Of a stretch of DNA of 36,625 bases, positions 16,631 to 25,563 are shown in pieces. A program made the translations under genes and the position numbers. The notes beneath the pieces are model-generated. The model was not told the origin of the DNA. It did no database searches and was given only the letters and a program-made list of their open reading frames with translations. Origin of the DNA: an uncultured Eubacteriales bacterium (GTDB taxonomy: Bacteria; Bacillota; Clostridia; Oscillospirales; Oscillospiraceae); the NCBI GenBank assembly GCA_902492005.1, contig CABUJV010000021.1, forward strand, positions 1 through 36,625, written 5' to 3'. Every line of letters begins with the position of its first letter. Position 1 is the first letter of the stretch.

Positions 16631-17359
16631 TCACATTTGAAACAGGACCGCAGTCACGTTGTCCGGGGCGCCCCGGGAGAGTGCGATCTCCAGCAGACGC
16701 TGGCAGCAATCTCCGGCCTCGCCGCCGTGGAGCACCTCGTAGAGGATCTCCTGTTCCGTCACCACATTGCTCAGTCCGTCGGAGCACAACAGCAGCCAAT
16801 CCCCCTCTTTGAGGGGCTGCCGGTAGAGGTCGGCCCGGAGCTGGGGCTCGGAGCCCAGCGCCCGGGTAATGAGATTCTTCTGCGGATGCTGCCTGGCCTC
16901 CTCAGGCGTGATCCGGCCCTTGGCCACCAGGTCCTCTACCACCGAGTGGTCTCGGGTCAGCCGGTGGATGCCCCCGGCGTTGACCAGGTAGGCCCGGCTG
17001 TCTCCGATGTTGAGTAGATAGGCCATTTCTCCGATGACCAGCACGGCCACCATGGTGGTCCCCATCCCCCGGCACTCCGCGTCGATACCCGCACGGAAGT
17101 GGACTGCCTGGTTGGCCTGCTCCGCCGCGAAGTTGAGCAAAGCTTCGGGGTCGGCCCGCCACTGGTCCACGCTGCGCTCCCGCGCCGTGTCCAGAAAGGT
17201 GTCCACCGCCAGGCGGCTGGCTACATTGCCTGCTCTGGCGCCTCCCATGCCGTCGCACACGATGCCCAGGGCCACGTCGGGCTGGGTGAGCTCTATGTGG
17301 AAATCATCCTGATTTTGCTGTCGGACCACACCCTTATCGGTGACGCCCCATATGTTCAT
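16631..17359 (-). CDS. prpC: PP2C-family Ser/Thr phosphatase
   Basis: A 242-residue metal-dependent phosphatase, partner of the PASTA kinase next door, which it counteracts by dephosphorylating the kinase and its substrates. The PP2C motifs are visible in order: NQDDF (Asp pair near residue 18), CDGMGG (metal site), RDHSVVEDLV and SDGLSNVV. There is no signal peptide or membrane segment, so it is cytoplasmic. The start is ATG 17359 after AAAGGA; the in-frame ATG at 17398 has no better site. rlmN is 60 nt upstream and the kinase 20 nt downstream. Confidence 0.95.
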   Translation of the reverse strand: MNIWGVTDKGVVRQQNQDDFHIELTQPDVALGIVCDGMGGARAGNVASRLAVDTFLDTARERSVDQWRADPEALLNFAAEQANQAVHFRAGIDAECRGMGTTMVAVLVIGEMAYLLNIGDSRAYLVNAGGIHRLTRDHSVVEDLVAKGRITPEEARQHPQKNLITRALGSEPQLRADLYRQPLKEGDWLLLCSDGLSNVVTEQEILYEVLHGGEAGDCCQRLLEIALSRGAPDNVTAVLFQM

Positions 17360-17419
17360 GGTTAACCATTCCTTTCGCCGGCCCGTCCGGCCTTCCAATG
17401 AATGGACGTATGTCGGAAG

Positions 17420-18442
17420 TCAGCCCTCCTGCATGGCCTTGCGGCGCAGCTGTCCGCAGGAGGCGTCGATGTCGCCGCCCAGCTTTCGCCGGACGGTGAC
17501 GGTGATGCCGTGTGATTCCAGCCGTTTCTGAAATGCCGCCACCCGGCGGCTGGGCTTCAGCGGGCTCTCCTTCACTTCGTTGAGAGGGATCAGGTTTACA
17601 TGCCCAGGCGTGCCCTTCAGATGCCTGGCCAGCAGGTCGGCCTGCCAATCGCTGTCGTTCACACCATCGATCATGGCGTACTCATAAGAGATGCGCCGGC
17701 CCGTTGTCTCAAAATAGCGGCGGCAGGCGGCAAAGAGCCGCTCCACCCCTACCGCCCGGTTTACCGGCATGATGCGGGAGCGGGTCTCGTCGTCCGGCGC
17801 GTGGAGGGATACCGATAAGGTTAATTGTAGCTTATAATCCGCCAGTTTGTCAATTTGATCCGCCAGACCGCAGGTAGAAAGAGAGATGTGCCGCATGCCG
17901 ATGTTGAGCCCCTCCGGGTGGTTGACCAGCTTCAGAAACCGCAGCACCGTGTCGAAATTGTCCAGCGGCTCCCCAATGCCCATCAGCACGATGTTGGAGA
18001 TGGGCGCACCGGAATCCAGCCCGGTAAAGAGCACCTGGTCCAGCATTTCAGCCGGTGTCAAGTCTCTCACCTTGCCACCAAGTGTAGAGGCGCAGAAGGC
18101 GCAGCCCATCCGGCAGCCTACCTGAGAGGATATGCATACAGTATTCCCATGATGATAGCGCATCAAAACCGTTTCGATGCAGTTTCCGTCCTCCAGGCGC
18201 CATAAATATTTGATGGTACCGTCCAGAGCAGAGACCTGTTTCCGGGCGACTTGGGGCCGGGTGATGAGGCATTCGGCCGCCAGCTTCTCCCGCAGGGTCT
18301 TGGAGAGGTTGGTCATCTCCTCAAAGCTGCCCGCGCCCCTGTGGAGCCAGATAAAAATCTGCCTGGCCCGGAAGGCGGGCTCCCCCAGAGCTTTGAGATA
18401 AGCGCCGATCTCCTCCATGGTCATGGATTTTAAATCGGTCAT
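17420..18442 (-). CDS. rlmN: 23S rRNA (adenine2503-C2)/tRNA methyltransferase, radical SAM
   Basis: A 340-residue radical-SAM methyltransferase that modifies C2 of A2503 in 23S rRNA and A37 of some tRNAs. The cluster motif is CRMGCAFC, with Cys110, Cys114 and Cys117. The second catalytic cysteine is in ASCGQL near the C-terminus. GIGEPLDNFD and the SLHAPDDETR block are typical. ATG 18442 has GGAGG 5 nt upstream and overlaps the rsmB stop as ATGA, so the two rRNA methyltransferases are translationally coupled. Confidence 0.96.
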   Translation of the reverse strand: MTDLKSMTMEEIGAYLKALGEPAFRARQIFIWLHRGAGSFEEMTNLSKTLREKLAAECLITRPQVARKQVSALDGTIKYLWRLEDGNCIETVLMRYHHGNTVCISSQVGCRMGCAFCASTLGGKVRDLTPAEMLDQVLFTGLDSGAPISNIVLMGIGEPLDNFDTVLRFLKLVNHPEGLNIGMRHISLSTCGLADQIDKLADYKLQLTLSVSLHAPDDETRSRIMPVNRAVGVERLFAACRRYFETTGRRISYEYAMIDGVNDSDWQADLLARHLKGTPGHVNLIPLNEVKESPLKPSRRVAAFQKRLESHGITVTVRRKLGGDIDASCGQLRRKAMQEG

Positions 18443-19779
18443 AGGCGCCTCCGCAGTTTGGCGATGTAAAAGCCGTCCGTGCCGTGGATATGCGGCCACA
18501 GGGTCAGCCGCCCCTCCTCTACCGGCCCAATGGGGGCGGGGAGGGAAAAGGCTTCCGGCTGGAAATCGGGGTGGGCGGCCAAAAAGGCGTCCACCACCGC
18601 CCCGTTTTCTCGGGGCAGCAGCGTACAGGTGCAATACAGAAGGACGCCGCCCGGCCGGACATAGGCGGATACATTGTCCAGAATCGCCCGCTGCACAGCC
18701 GGCAGTCCCTCCAACGGGGCAGGGTCCTTATAGCGAATGTCCGGCTTTTTCCGGATGATGCCCAATCCGGAGCAGGGCACGTCGGCCATCACCAGATCAA
18801 AGGCATTCTCATAGCCCGGCTTCCGGCTCTTGGCGTCCAGCACCCCGGCCTGCACACAGGTGAGGCCCAGGCGTTTCGCCCCCGCCTCGATCAACTTTTT
18901 CTTATGCGGATGGATGTCGCAGGAGAAGACCTCTCCCCTGTCTTCCATTGCGATGGCGGCGGCAAAGGACTTGCCGCCCGGGGCCGCACAGGCATCCAGG
19001 ACCCGCATGCCGGGCTCCGGGCCGGCCGCCAGCACCGCCAGCCGCGCGCCGGCGTCCTGGATATAGAACTGCCCGGCCTGAAAGGCGGTCAGCCGCTCCA
19101 GATCGCCGCCTCCGGTGAGGGTGATGCAGTTGGGTAGCCAGGAGTGAGGCTCGGCCCGAATTCCTGCGGCCTCCAGGGTCTCCAGCACCTGCTCGGATGT
19201 CGTCCGAACCGTATTGATCTGGGCCACCGTAGCCGGCTCCCCATTGTCAGCCGCCAGGAGGCGTTCGGTTTCCTCCGACCCAAGCATGGACTGGAATGTG
19301 CGTACCAGCCAGAGGGGATGGCTGTACCGGATGGACAGGTATTGGGACGGGTCCTCCCGGCCGATGAGGGGAAGCCGTTCCAGATTACGGGCCGCCGTCC
19401 GCAGGATACCGTTGACCAAACCTGGGCTGCGGGGATTTTTGCTGTACTTCCGGGCCAGCTCCACCGATTCGTTCACCGCCGCGCTGGCGGGAATCTTGGT
19501 CAGAAAGGCCATCTGATAGATGCCCAGGCGCAGCGCGTTGAGCACCCGGTTTTCCAACCGTTCCACCTTGACCGTGGAGAATTTCCCGATATAGAAGTCA
19601 CAGAGCAGCTTGTTCTGAAGCACGCCGAAACAGAGTCGGGTGGCCAGCGCCGCGTCCCGGCTGTCCAGTCCCGCCTCCCGGATGTTCTTTTTCAGGGCCA
19701 GGTCGGACCATGCCCCCTGCTTTTCGCAGGCGGACAGGGTTACCAGGGCCACTTCACGGGCGCTCTGCACACCTGCCAT
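18439..19779 (-). CDS. rsmB: 16S rRNA (cytosine967-C5)-methyltransferase
   Basis: A 446-residue enzyme with an N-terminal NusB-like helical domain (about 5-140) and a C-terminal Rossmann methyltransferase domain. The SAM motif is DACAAPGGK (262-270), the first catalytic loop has PCSG with Cys336, and the TCT motif supplies nucleophile Cys385. The start is ATG 19779, one base after the stop of the upstream peptidase gene (TGATATG); an in-frame ATG at 19857 lies within that gene. It sits in the conserved def-fmt-rsmB-rlmN order. Confidence 0.96.
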   Translation of the reverse strand: MAGVQSAREVALVTLSACEKQGAWSDLALKKNIREAGLDSRDAALATRLCFGVLQNKLLCDFYIGKFSTVKVERLENRVLNALRLGIYQMAFLTKIPASAAVNESVELARKYSKNPRSPGLVNGILRTAARNLERLPLIGREDPSQYLSIRYSHPLWLVRTFQSMLGSEETERLLAADNGEPATVAQINTVRTTSEQVLETLEAAGIRAEPHSWLPNCITLTGGGDLERLTAFQAGQFYIQDAGARLAVLAAGPEPGMRVLDACAAPGGKSFAAAIAMEDRGEVFSCDIHPHKKKLIEAGAKRLGLTCVQAGVLDAKSRKPGYENAFDLVMADVPCSGLGIIRKKPDIRYKDPAPLEGLPAVQRAILDNVSAYVRPGGVLLYCTCTLLPRENGAVVDAFLAAHPDFQPEAFSLPAPIGPVEEGRLTLWPHIHGTDGFYIAKLRRRL

Positions 19780-19780
19780 A

Positions 19781-20482
19781 TCAGTCTCGCCGCCTTCCGT
19801 TGAATGCCAGTACAAACCGCAGGAGCTGGGCCAGGGACACCAGCAGCGCCGCCACATAAGTCATGGCGGCCGCGCTGAGTACCTTTCTGGCGCCGCGCAG
19901 CTCCTCATCGTCCAGCAGATAGCCGCCCTCTAAGCTCTCCAGCGCCCGCCGGGAGGCGTTGAACTCCACGGGGAGGGTCACCACCTGCCCCACCACCGCC
20001 ACGCCAAAGAGGATGACCCCCAGGCCAAACAGGGGTTGAGAGTATAAAAACAGGCCGATGACGATGAGAATGATAGAGAGCTGAGAGCCGAAATTGCATA
20101 CGGGGATGATGGCGTTTCGAAGCCGGATGGGTCCGTAGCCCACGGCGTACTGCACCGCGTGGCCCGCCTCATGGGCGGCCACGCCCATGGCCGCCACGCT
20201 GTTGGAGGCGTAGACCGCGTCGGACAGGCGGATTACATTGCTCCGCGGGTCGTAGTGATCGGTCAGCCTTCCTCCGACCCGTTCAATGCGTACGTCGGTG
20301 ACGCCGTGCTGCCGCAGCACCGCCTCGGCCGCCTGTGCGCCGGTGCAGCCCCTTGCGCTGCGCACCCGGTCATAGCGGTTGAAGGTAGAGGAAACCTTGA
20401 GCTGGGCGAACAGGGCGATCAGCATGGCAGGGACCAGGATCATCCAGTAGTAGGGATCGTAGCCATAGAAAAAGTAGGGCAA
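19781..20482 (-). CDS. YugP-type membrane zinc metallopeptidase
   Basis: A 233-residue integral-membrane protein of the neutral zinc metallopeptidase family typified by B. subtilis YugP. HEAGH at 104-108 provides the zinc ligands and catalytic Glu. Hydrophobic helices lie at about 12-30, 135-150, 152-170 and 204-226. The substrate is unknown. The start is TTG at 20482 with AAGGAGG 8 nt upstream; no in-frame ATG precedes the first helix. It is inserted between fmt and rsmB, which are adjacent in Bacillus. Confidence 0.88.
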   Translation of the reverse strand: MPYFFYGYDPYYWMILVPAMLIALFAQLKVSSTFNRYDRVRSARGCTGAQAAEAVLRQHGVTDVRIERVGGRLTDHYDPRSNVIRLSDAVYASNSVAAMGVAAHEAGHAVQYAVGYGPIRLRNAIIPVCNFGSQLSIILIVIGLFLYSQPLFGLGVILFGVAVVGQVVTLPVEFNASRRALESLEGGYLLDDEELRGARKVLSAAAMTYVAALLVSLAQLLRFVLAFNGRRRD

Positions 20483-20498
20483 GGCAAACGCCTCCTTG

Positions 20499-21413
20499 TC
20501 AGTTCAGCGGGTGGCCCCGCAGGTAATCCGCCGCCTTCATCCGTTTTCCGCCATCAGCCTGGAGCTCGTCGATGTGGAGCACCGTTCCGCCTCCGCAGGC
20601 AATGTCGATCCCCCGCTTCCCCGCCTCCAGGATGGTGCCGGGGGCCGCATCGGTGGTTTGGAGAGGGATGTCAGTGGAAAAGACTTTACAGCGGATGCCG
20701 CCGAACTCCGCCACCGCAGCGGGCCAGGGCAGCAGGCCCCGGACCTGGTCGTGGAGCGTCCGGGCCGGTTTGTTCCAGTCCATGGGGGACAGCTCGCGGG
20801 ACAGCATGGGAGCATAGGTGGAGCCCGCCTCGTCCTGGGGCGTCCGGGCGGCGGTCCCCGCCCCGATTGCCTCCACGGCGGAGACCAGCAGCTCTGCCCC
20901 CAACTCCGCCAGTCGGGCTGTGAGCATCGGGGCCGTCTCGTCCGCGCCGATGGGAGTGGACGCCTGGGAAATGATGTCGCCTGCGTCCAGCACGGGGGCC
21001 ATATGCATGATGGTGACGCCGGTGACGGTCTCGCCGTTGAGAATGGCCCAGTTGATGGGGGCGGCCCCCCGGTATTTGGGCAGCAGGGACGAGTGGACGT
21101 TGATACAGCCCTTGATGGGATAGTCCAAAATCTCAGAGGGCAGGATTTTACCGTAGGCCGCCACCACGATGAGCTCCGGGTCCAGCTCCCGGAGATACCC
21201 CAGCGCCTCCCCATCCCGCATCTTTGCGGGCTGGAACACGGGGATTTCATGGGAAAGGGCACATACCTTTACAGGACTTGGCAGCAGCTTCATTCCCCTG
21301 TTTTTGGGTTTGTCCGGCTGGGTAAAGACGCCACAGACAGTATGCCCCGCCTCCAGAAGGGCATTCAGAGAGGGCACCGCAAATTCCGGCGTGCCCATAA
21401 AGAGGATTTTCAC
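20499..21413 (-). CDS. fmt: Methionyl-tRNA formyltransferase
   Basis: A 304-residue enzyme that formylates initiator Met-tRNA using 10-formyl-tetrahydrofolate. The N-terminal Rossmann domain has the active-site Asn105 and His107 in NVHSSLLPKYRGAAPI and the Asp in VLDAGDII (143-146). A C-terminal OB-like tRNA-binding domain follows from about residue 205. The start is GTG at 21413, overlapping the def stop as GTGA, with a GGAGGAGGG site. Def removes the formyl group that Fmt adds, and the pair is coupled. Confidence 0.96.
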   Translation of the reverse strand: MKILFMGTPEFAVPSLNALLEAGHTVCGVFTQPDKPKNRGMKLLPSPVKVCALSHEIPVFQPAKMRDGEALGYLRELDPELIVVAAYGKILPSEILDYPIKGCINVHSSLLPKYRGAAPINWAILNGETVTGVTIMHMAPVLDAGDIISQASTPIGADETAPMLTARLAELGAELLVSAVEAIGAGTAARTPQDEAGSTYAPMLSRELSPMDWNKPARTLHDQVRGLLPWPAAVAEFGGIRCKVFSTDIPLQTTDAAPGTILEAGKRGIDIACGGGTVLHIDELQADGGKRMKAADYLRGHPLN

Positions 21414-21904
21414 TGGCCCTCCTCCTCCAGCATCTCATCCAGCTCCTCCTGGGTATAGAGCCGGTCGGCCAGCTCGGTGAACAGGTGCCCGTCCAGGTGG
21501 TCGATCTCGTGACAGAAGCAGCGAGCCACGATGCCCTCTCCCTCCGCATCAAAGATCTGGCCGCTGCGGTCCTGCGCCCGGACCCGGACCTGCATGGGCC
21601 GCTCCACCATGCCCCACATGCCGGGGACGCTGAGGCAGCCCTCCAGGCCGTCCTGGATCGCTTCGGAGCGGGAGATGATCTCCGGGTTTACCAGCTCCAG
21701 CATCTCCCCCTTGCCATCCACCACGATGACGCAGCGGCGGAGAATGCCCACCTGGGGCGCCGCCAATCCCGCGCCGCCCGCCTGCTCCAAAGTTTCCTTC
21801 AGATCGTCCAGCAGGTCGTGAAGGCGTCCGTCAAAGCTGGTGACGGGCCGGGACTTTTTGCGGAGAACCGGGTCCTTATCCGTTAAAATCTTTCTCAAAG
21901 CCAT
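21410..21904 (-). CDS. def: Peptide deformylase
   Basis: A 164-residue iron/zinc hydrolase that removes the formyl group from new proteins. All three motifs are there: GAGLAAPQVG (44-53), EGCLS (88-92) with metal ligand Cys90, and HEIDH (132-136) with the two His ligands and catalytic Glu133. The start is ATG 21904 with GGAGG 8 nt upstream. It lies 14 nt after priA and overlaps fmt by 4 nt. Confidence 0.97.
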   Translation of the reverse strand: MALRKILTDKDPVLRKKSRPVTSFDGRLHDLLDDLKETLEQAGGAGLAAPQVGILRRCVIVVDGKGEMLELVNPEIISRSEAIQDGLEGCLSVPGMWGMVERPMQVRVRAQDRSGQIFDAEGEGIVARCFCHEIDHLDGHLFTELADRLYTQEELDEMLEEEGQ

Positions 21905-21918
21905 GTTTCTATCCTCCG

Positions 21919-24399
21919 TTAATCGTATGGATTGACGTCCGCAAACACGGAGACGCCTTTGTTTTCCCTGTCGCTGTGGGCTGCGTACAGCAGATGGGAC
22001 AGCAGCGCGCGCACCTGTCTGGTGTTTTTGCAGCACAGGGTGAGCCGGTAGCGGTAGCGGTTGTTCACCTTTGCCACCGATGCCGGGGCCGGTCCCAGCA
22101 GTCTGGGCCCCAGTGCCGCCAGCTCCGGCCGGCGCAGCCAGTCCTCCAGTCCCAGACGCAGACGCATGCAGGTCCGGAGCACCGCCGCCTCGTCCACCCC
22201 GGAAGCGGTGAGGACGAACAGGTCCTGAAAGGGCGGGCGCCCCATGAGCTTCCGAAAGCCGATCTCCTGCTCATAGAAGCTGTCGTAATCCTGAGCGGCG
22301 GCAAACCGGATGACCTCGTTGTCAGGGGTATAAGTCTGGATGACCGCCCGGCCCGCCTTTTCGCCCCGGCCTGCCCGGCCCACCACCTGGGTCAGCAGAG
22401 AGAAGGTCCGCTCCCCCGCCCGGAAGGAGTCCACATAGAGGGCCAGGTCCGCCGCGATCACACCCACCAGGGTGACGTTCTCAAAATCCAGTCCCTTGGC
22501 GACCATCTGGGTCCCCACCAGGATGGGGATCTTCTCCCGCTCAAACCGGGAAAGCATGGCCTCGTGGGATTGGGTAGCGGTGACGGTATCGGTGTCCATA
22601 CGGAGGATTTCCACGCCGGGGAACCGCTCCTGGAGCTCCTCCTGGACCCGCTGAGTGCCGATGCCGATGAAGTTGAGGCTGCCGCCGCACTCCGGACAGG
22701 CCGGAGGCAGCTTTTCCGAGTGGCCGCAGTGGTGACACATCAGCCGGCCGTTGGCGGAATGGTAGGTGAGGTAGGCCGAGCACCGGGGGCAGGTGGGCGC
22801 AGCCCCGCACTCTCCGCAGGACACCATACGGCTGGCCCCCCGTCGGTTGAGGAAGAGGATGCTCTGTTCCCCGCGCTCCAGGTTCGCCATCAGCTCCCGG
22901 TGGAGCAGGGCGCTGATGGGGCCGCCGTTGCCGCAGCGCAGCTCATCCTTCAGATCGGTGATATAGACCCGGGGCAAAGCCCGTTCGTTGTAGCGCCGGG
23001 TCAGAGACACCATATGGTAGACCCCGGTTTTGGCCAGGTACATCGTTTCCACCGATGGGGTGGCCGAGCCCAGCACCAGCAGGCCGCCGCCTTTGGCACA
23101 GCGGTACTTTGCCACGTCCCGGGCGTGATACCGGGGGGTATTCTCCGATTTGTAGCTGGCCTCCTGCTCCTCGTCCAGGATAACGAGGCCAAGATTCTGC
23201 AGCGGCGCGAACACTGCGGAGCGGGTGCCCAGCACGACCCGAGCCGCTCCGGACCGGACCCGTTTCCACTCGTCGTACCGCTCCCCCGCCCGCAGGGAGC
23301 TGTGGAGCACCGCCACGTCCGGGCCAAAGTGAGAGGAAAAAATATGCAGGAGCTGTGGGGTCAGCACAATCTCCGGCACCAGCACCAAAGCGGTCTGTCC
23401 CCGCTCCAGCGCGGCGCGGATGAGCTGGATATAAACCTGAGTCTTGCCGCTGCCCGTCACTCCGTAGAGCAGCGCCACGGCGGCCTGTTTGCCCCGGGCC
23501 AGGGAATCCAGCGCCTCAAAGGCTGCTTGCTGCTGGCCGTTGAGGACTGGGGGAGCGGCGGGTTCGGCCTCTTCCACCGCCACGCGGCGGAAGACCTCCC
23601 TCTTTTCCAACGTCAGGATGCCGCTTTTGGCCAGAGAGCGCAGGGTCGCGCGGGATGCGCCGGTAAAGTAACAGATCTCCTTGGAGGACGCACAGCCGAT
23701 GCCGCACAAGAGCTCTACCACTGCATAGCGGAGAGGGGCGGATTTCCGCTTTGGCGTTACCAGCGACAGCGCCTCCTCGGCCGGCATGGCCAGCGCGGCC
23801 ACCTGTTCGGTCTTGTCGCCCACGCCGCGGGCGGCGCTGGTCTCCAGCGTCAGGATGCCACGCTCCACAAGCTGGCGCAGAGTCGGATTGGGGTCCTTCC
23901 CCTCAAAGGCCGCACGGATATCCGTGCGCTCGGCAGAACCCCCGCAGGCCCAGAGCAGATCCAACAGCCGCCGGGCGTGCTCAGATCGGCCCGCGGCCTG
24001 GTAGGATTTCTCCCGGTCGATCCCTTCCGCAATGCGATAGCTGTCGTGCAGGGAGAACCACAGCCCTGCCGGGAGCATAGCCCGGACCGCCTCGTAGACC
24101 GTGCAGAAAAAGCGCTCGCGCACCCACAGGGCAAGCCGGATGCCCTCCCGGTCCAGCACCGGGGCCTCATCCAGCAGAGATACCAGGGATTTGAGTTTTT
24201 TCTCTGTGGCGGAGGCCCGGCCCGTGGTCAGTATAATCCCCTCTGTCCGCCGGTTCCCGGCGCCAAAGGGTACGATAACCCGGACGCCCGGGCAGGCGCC
24301 TTCTTCCAGTTCGGGGGGGATCCGATAATCATAGGGCTTGTCGATGGCGTAGGTCGCGGCGGAGAGCGCCACCTGTGCAATGGGCGCCGGTTCTGTCAT
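21919..24399 (-). CDS. priA: Primosomal replication restart helicase
   Basis: An 826-residue 3'-to-5' DNA helicase that reloads the replisome at stalled forks. The N-terminal DNA-binding region is followed by the helicase core with GVTGSGKTQVY (Walker A) and DEEQ (Walker B). A zinc-binding insertion holds eight cysteines in CxxC pairs (CGECG, CPRC, CHHC, CPEC), and a helicase C domain ends with VGRAGRGEKAGRAVIQTY. The ATG at 24399 gives MTEPAPIAQVALS, the expected opening; upstream in-frame codons lie in the terminator-like hairpin. In B. subtilis coaBC precedes priA; it is missing here. Confidence 0.95.
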   Translation of the reverse strand: MTEPAPIAQVALSAATYAIDKPYDYRIPPELEEGACPGVRVIVPFGAGNRRTEGIILTTGRASATEKKLKSLVSLLDEAPVLDREGIRLALWVRERFFCTVYEAVRAMLPAGLWFSLHDSYRIAEGIDREKSYQAAGRSEHARRLLDLLWACGGSAERTDIRAAFEGKDPNPTLRQLVERGILTLETSAARGVGDKTEQVAALAMPAEEALSLVTPKRKSAPLRYAVVELLCGIGCASSKEICYFTGASRATLRSLAKSGILTLEKREVFRRVAVEEAEPAAPPVLNGQQQAAFEALDSLARGKQAAVALLYGVTGSGKTQVYIQLIRAALERGQTALVLVPEIVLTPQLLHIFSSHFGPDVAVLHSSLRAGERYDEWKRVRSGAARVVLGTRSAVFAPLQNLGLVILDEEQEASYKSENTPRYHARDVAKYRCAKGGGLLVLGSATPSVETMYLAKTGVYHMVSLTRRYNERALPRVYITDLKDELRCGNGGPISALLHRELMANLERGEQSILFLNRRGASRMVSCGECGAAPTCPRCSAYLTYHSANGRLMCHHCGHSEKLPPACPECGGSLNFIGIGTQRVQEELQERFPGVEILRMDTDTVTATQSHEAMLSRFEREKIPILVGTQMVAKGLDFENVTLVGVIAADLALYVDSFRAGERTFSLLTQVVGRAGRGEKAGRAVIQTYTPDNEVIRFAAAQDYDSFYEQEIGFRKLMGRPPFQDLFVLTASGVDEAAVLRTCMRLRLGLEDWLRRPELAALGPRLLGPAPASVAKVNNRYRYRLTLCCKNTRQVRALLSHLLYAAHSDRENKGVSVFADVNPYD

Positions 24400-24420
24400 G
24401 CGCTTTCCCCCTGTCTCCAC

Positions 24421-24457
24421 AAAAGGCAAGCGCCGTGTCTGCCGGCACTTGCCTTTC
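24421..24457 (-). terminator. Terminator-like hairpin between rpoZ and priA
   Basis: On the minus strand AAAGGCAAGTGCCG pairs with CGGCGCTTGCCTTT through one G-U, and is followed by only four T. It could end or thin out the yicC-rpoZ transcript before priA. Confidence 0.6.
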
Positions 24458-24460
24458 CTT

Positions 24461-24667
24461 TCATTGCGTCTGAGGCACCGCCTCGCCGGTCACCTTGCCA
24501 TCGGCCACTTCACGGATGGCGATGGATACCGGCTTGTCCTCCAGAGGATAGCCCTCCTCCTCGGCCTCGGCGGCGATCTCGCGGGCACGATGGGCCACCA
24601 CGTTCACCAGCTGATACCGGCTGGGCACCTGTTTGAGCAGATCGTTCATTGCGGGATAGAGCATCAT
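24461..24667 (-). CDS. rpoZ: RNA polymerase omega subunit
   Basis: A 68-residue protein that helps assemble RNA polymerase through beta'. It begins MMLYPAMNDLLKQVPSRYQL and has the family segment YQLVNVVAHRAREI. Two adjacent ATG codons are possible starts; the first (24667) is closer to the AAGGAG site. It lies 6 nt after gmk, in the conserved gmk-rpoZ pair. Confidence 0.93.
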   Translation of the reverse strand: MMLYPAMNDLLKQVPSRYQLVNVVAHRAREIAAEAEEEGYPLEDKPVSIAIREVADGKVTGEAVPQTQ

Positions 24668-24673
24668 AAGTCG

Positions 24674-25285
24674 TTACACTCCTTCTACAAGATGAATGCG
24701 GTTTTTGGTCCGGCAGCCCTCTGCGACCAGGATGGAGATGATCTCCGCAGCCGCCTCGGATACCTTGTCATTGACCACCAGGTAATCGTAATGGGGAATC
24801 TCTTTGTATTCCTCCCTCGCCTTTTGGAGCCGCCCGGCGATCACATCCTCGCCATCGGTGTGGCGGCCATGCAGGCGGCGGGAGAGCTCCTCAAAGGAGG
24901 GCGGAATGATGAAAATGAGAACCGCCTCCGGACACTTGGCGCGGACCTTGGCGGCGCCCTGCACCTCAATGTCCAGCAATACGTCGATCCCGGCGGCCAG
25001 CTTCTCCTCGATGACCTTCAGGGAAGTGCCATAGTAATTGCCCACATATTCCGCGTGCTCCAGCAGCTCGCCGTCGGCGATCATCCGCTCAAACTCCGGC
25101 CGGTCCACGAAATTGTAGTTGACGCCATTGGCCTCTCCCACTCGGGGCTGCCGCGTGGTGAAGGAGACGGAGAAGTGGATGTCCTGCCGCTGGCCCAGCA
25201 GCTCTGAGATGACCGTGCTCTTGCCCACGCCGGAGGGGCCGGAGAGAACGATCAGCTGACCCCGCGCCTTCTTTCGAAAGGGCAT
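24674..25285 (-). CDS. gmk: Guanylate kinase
   Basis: A 203-residue kinase that converts GMP to GDP. The P-loop is GPSGVGKST (16-24); the GMP-binding segment with SFTTRQPRVGEANGVNYNFV follows, and DIEVQGA is the Walker B region. The ATG at 25285 overlaps the remA stop as TGATG, with a GGAGG-rich site upstream. Confidence 0.97.
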   Translation of the reverse strand: MPFRKKARGQLIVLSGPSGVGKSTVISELLGQRQDIHFSVSFTTRQPRVGEANGVNYNFVDRPEFERMIADGELLEHAEYVGNYYGTSLKVIEEKLAAGIDVLLDIEVQGAAKVRAKCPEAVLIFIIPPSFEELSRRLHGRHTDGEDVIAGRLQKAREEYKEIPHYDYLVVNDKVSEAAAEIISILVAEGCRTKNRIHLVEGV

Positions 25286-25548
25286 CAGTCCTCCACCTCC
25301 TCTTCTGCGGCCTCGCGGGTGCCCAGGCGCCCGGCCACGGTCTCCGGCTGGATGGCCGAGAGGACGATGTGGTCGCTGTCCATGACCAGAACGGCGCGGG
25401 TCCGCCGCCCATAGGTGGCGTCGATCAGGACGCCGCGGTCCCGGGCCTCCTGGATCATGCGCTTAATGGGCGCAGACTCCGGACTGACAATGGCGATCAG
25501 CCGCCCGGCCGACACCATGTTGCCAAATCCAATATTGATCAGCTTCAT
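25285..25548 (-). CDS. remA: RemA-family (DUF370) DNA-binding regulator
   Basis: An 87-residue protein starting MKLINIGFGNMVSAGRLIAI, a strongly conserved opening in this family. In B. subtilis RemA forms rings that bind DNA and switches on biofilm matrix and osmoprotection genes. The C-terminus is acidic (EAAEEEVED). Its place between yicC and gmk is the same as in Bacillus. What it regulates here cannot be told from sequence. Confidence 0.93.
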   Translation of the reverse strand: MKLINIGFGNMVSAGRLIAIVSPESAPIKRMIQEARDRGVLIDATYGRRTRAVLVMDSDHIVLSAIQPETVAGRLGTREAAEEEVED

Positions 25549-25563
25549 GTGCTCCGCCCCTCT

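Noticed and set aside
21976..24636. An 886-codon open frame on the plus strand
   Set aside because: It is antisense to priA and has no ribosome site or recognisable domain.
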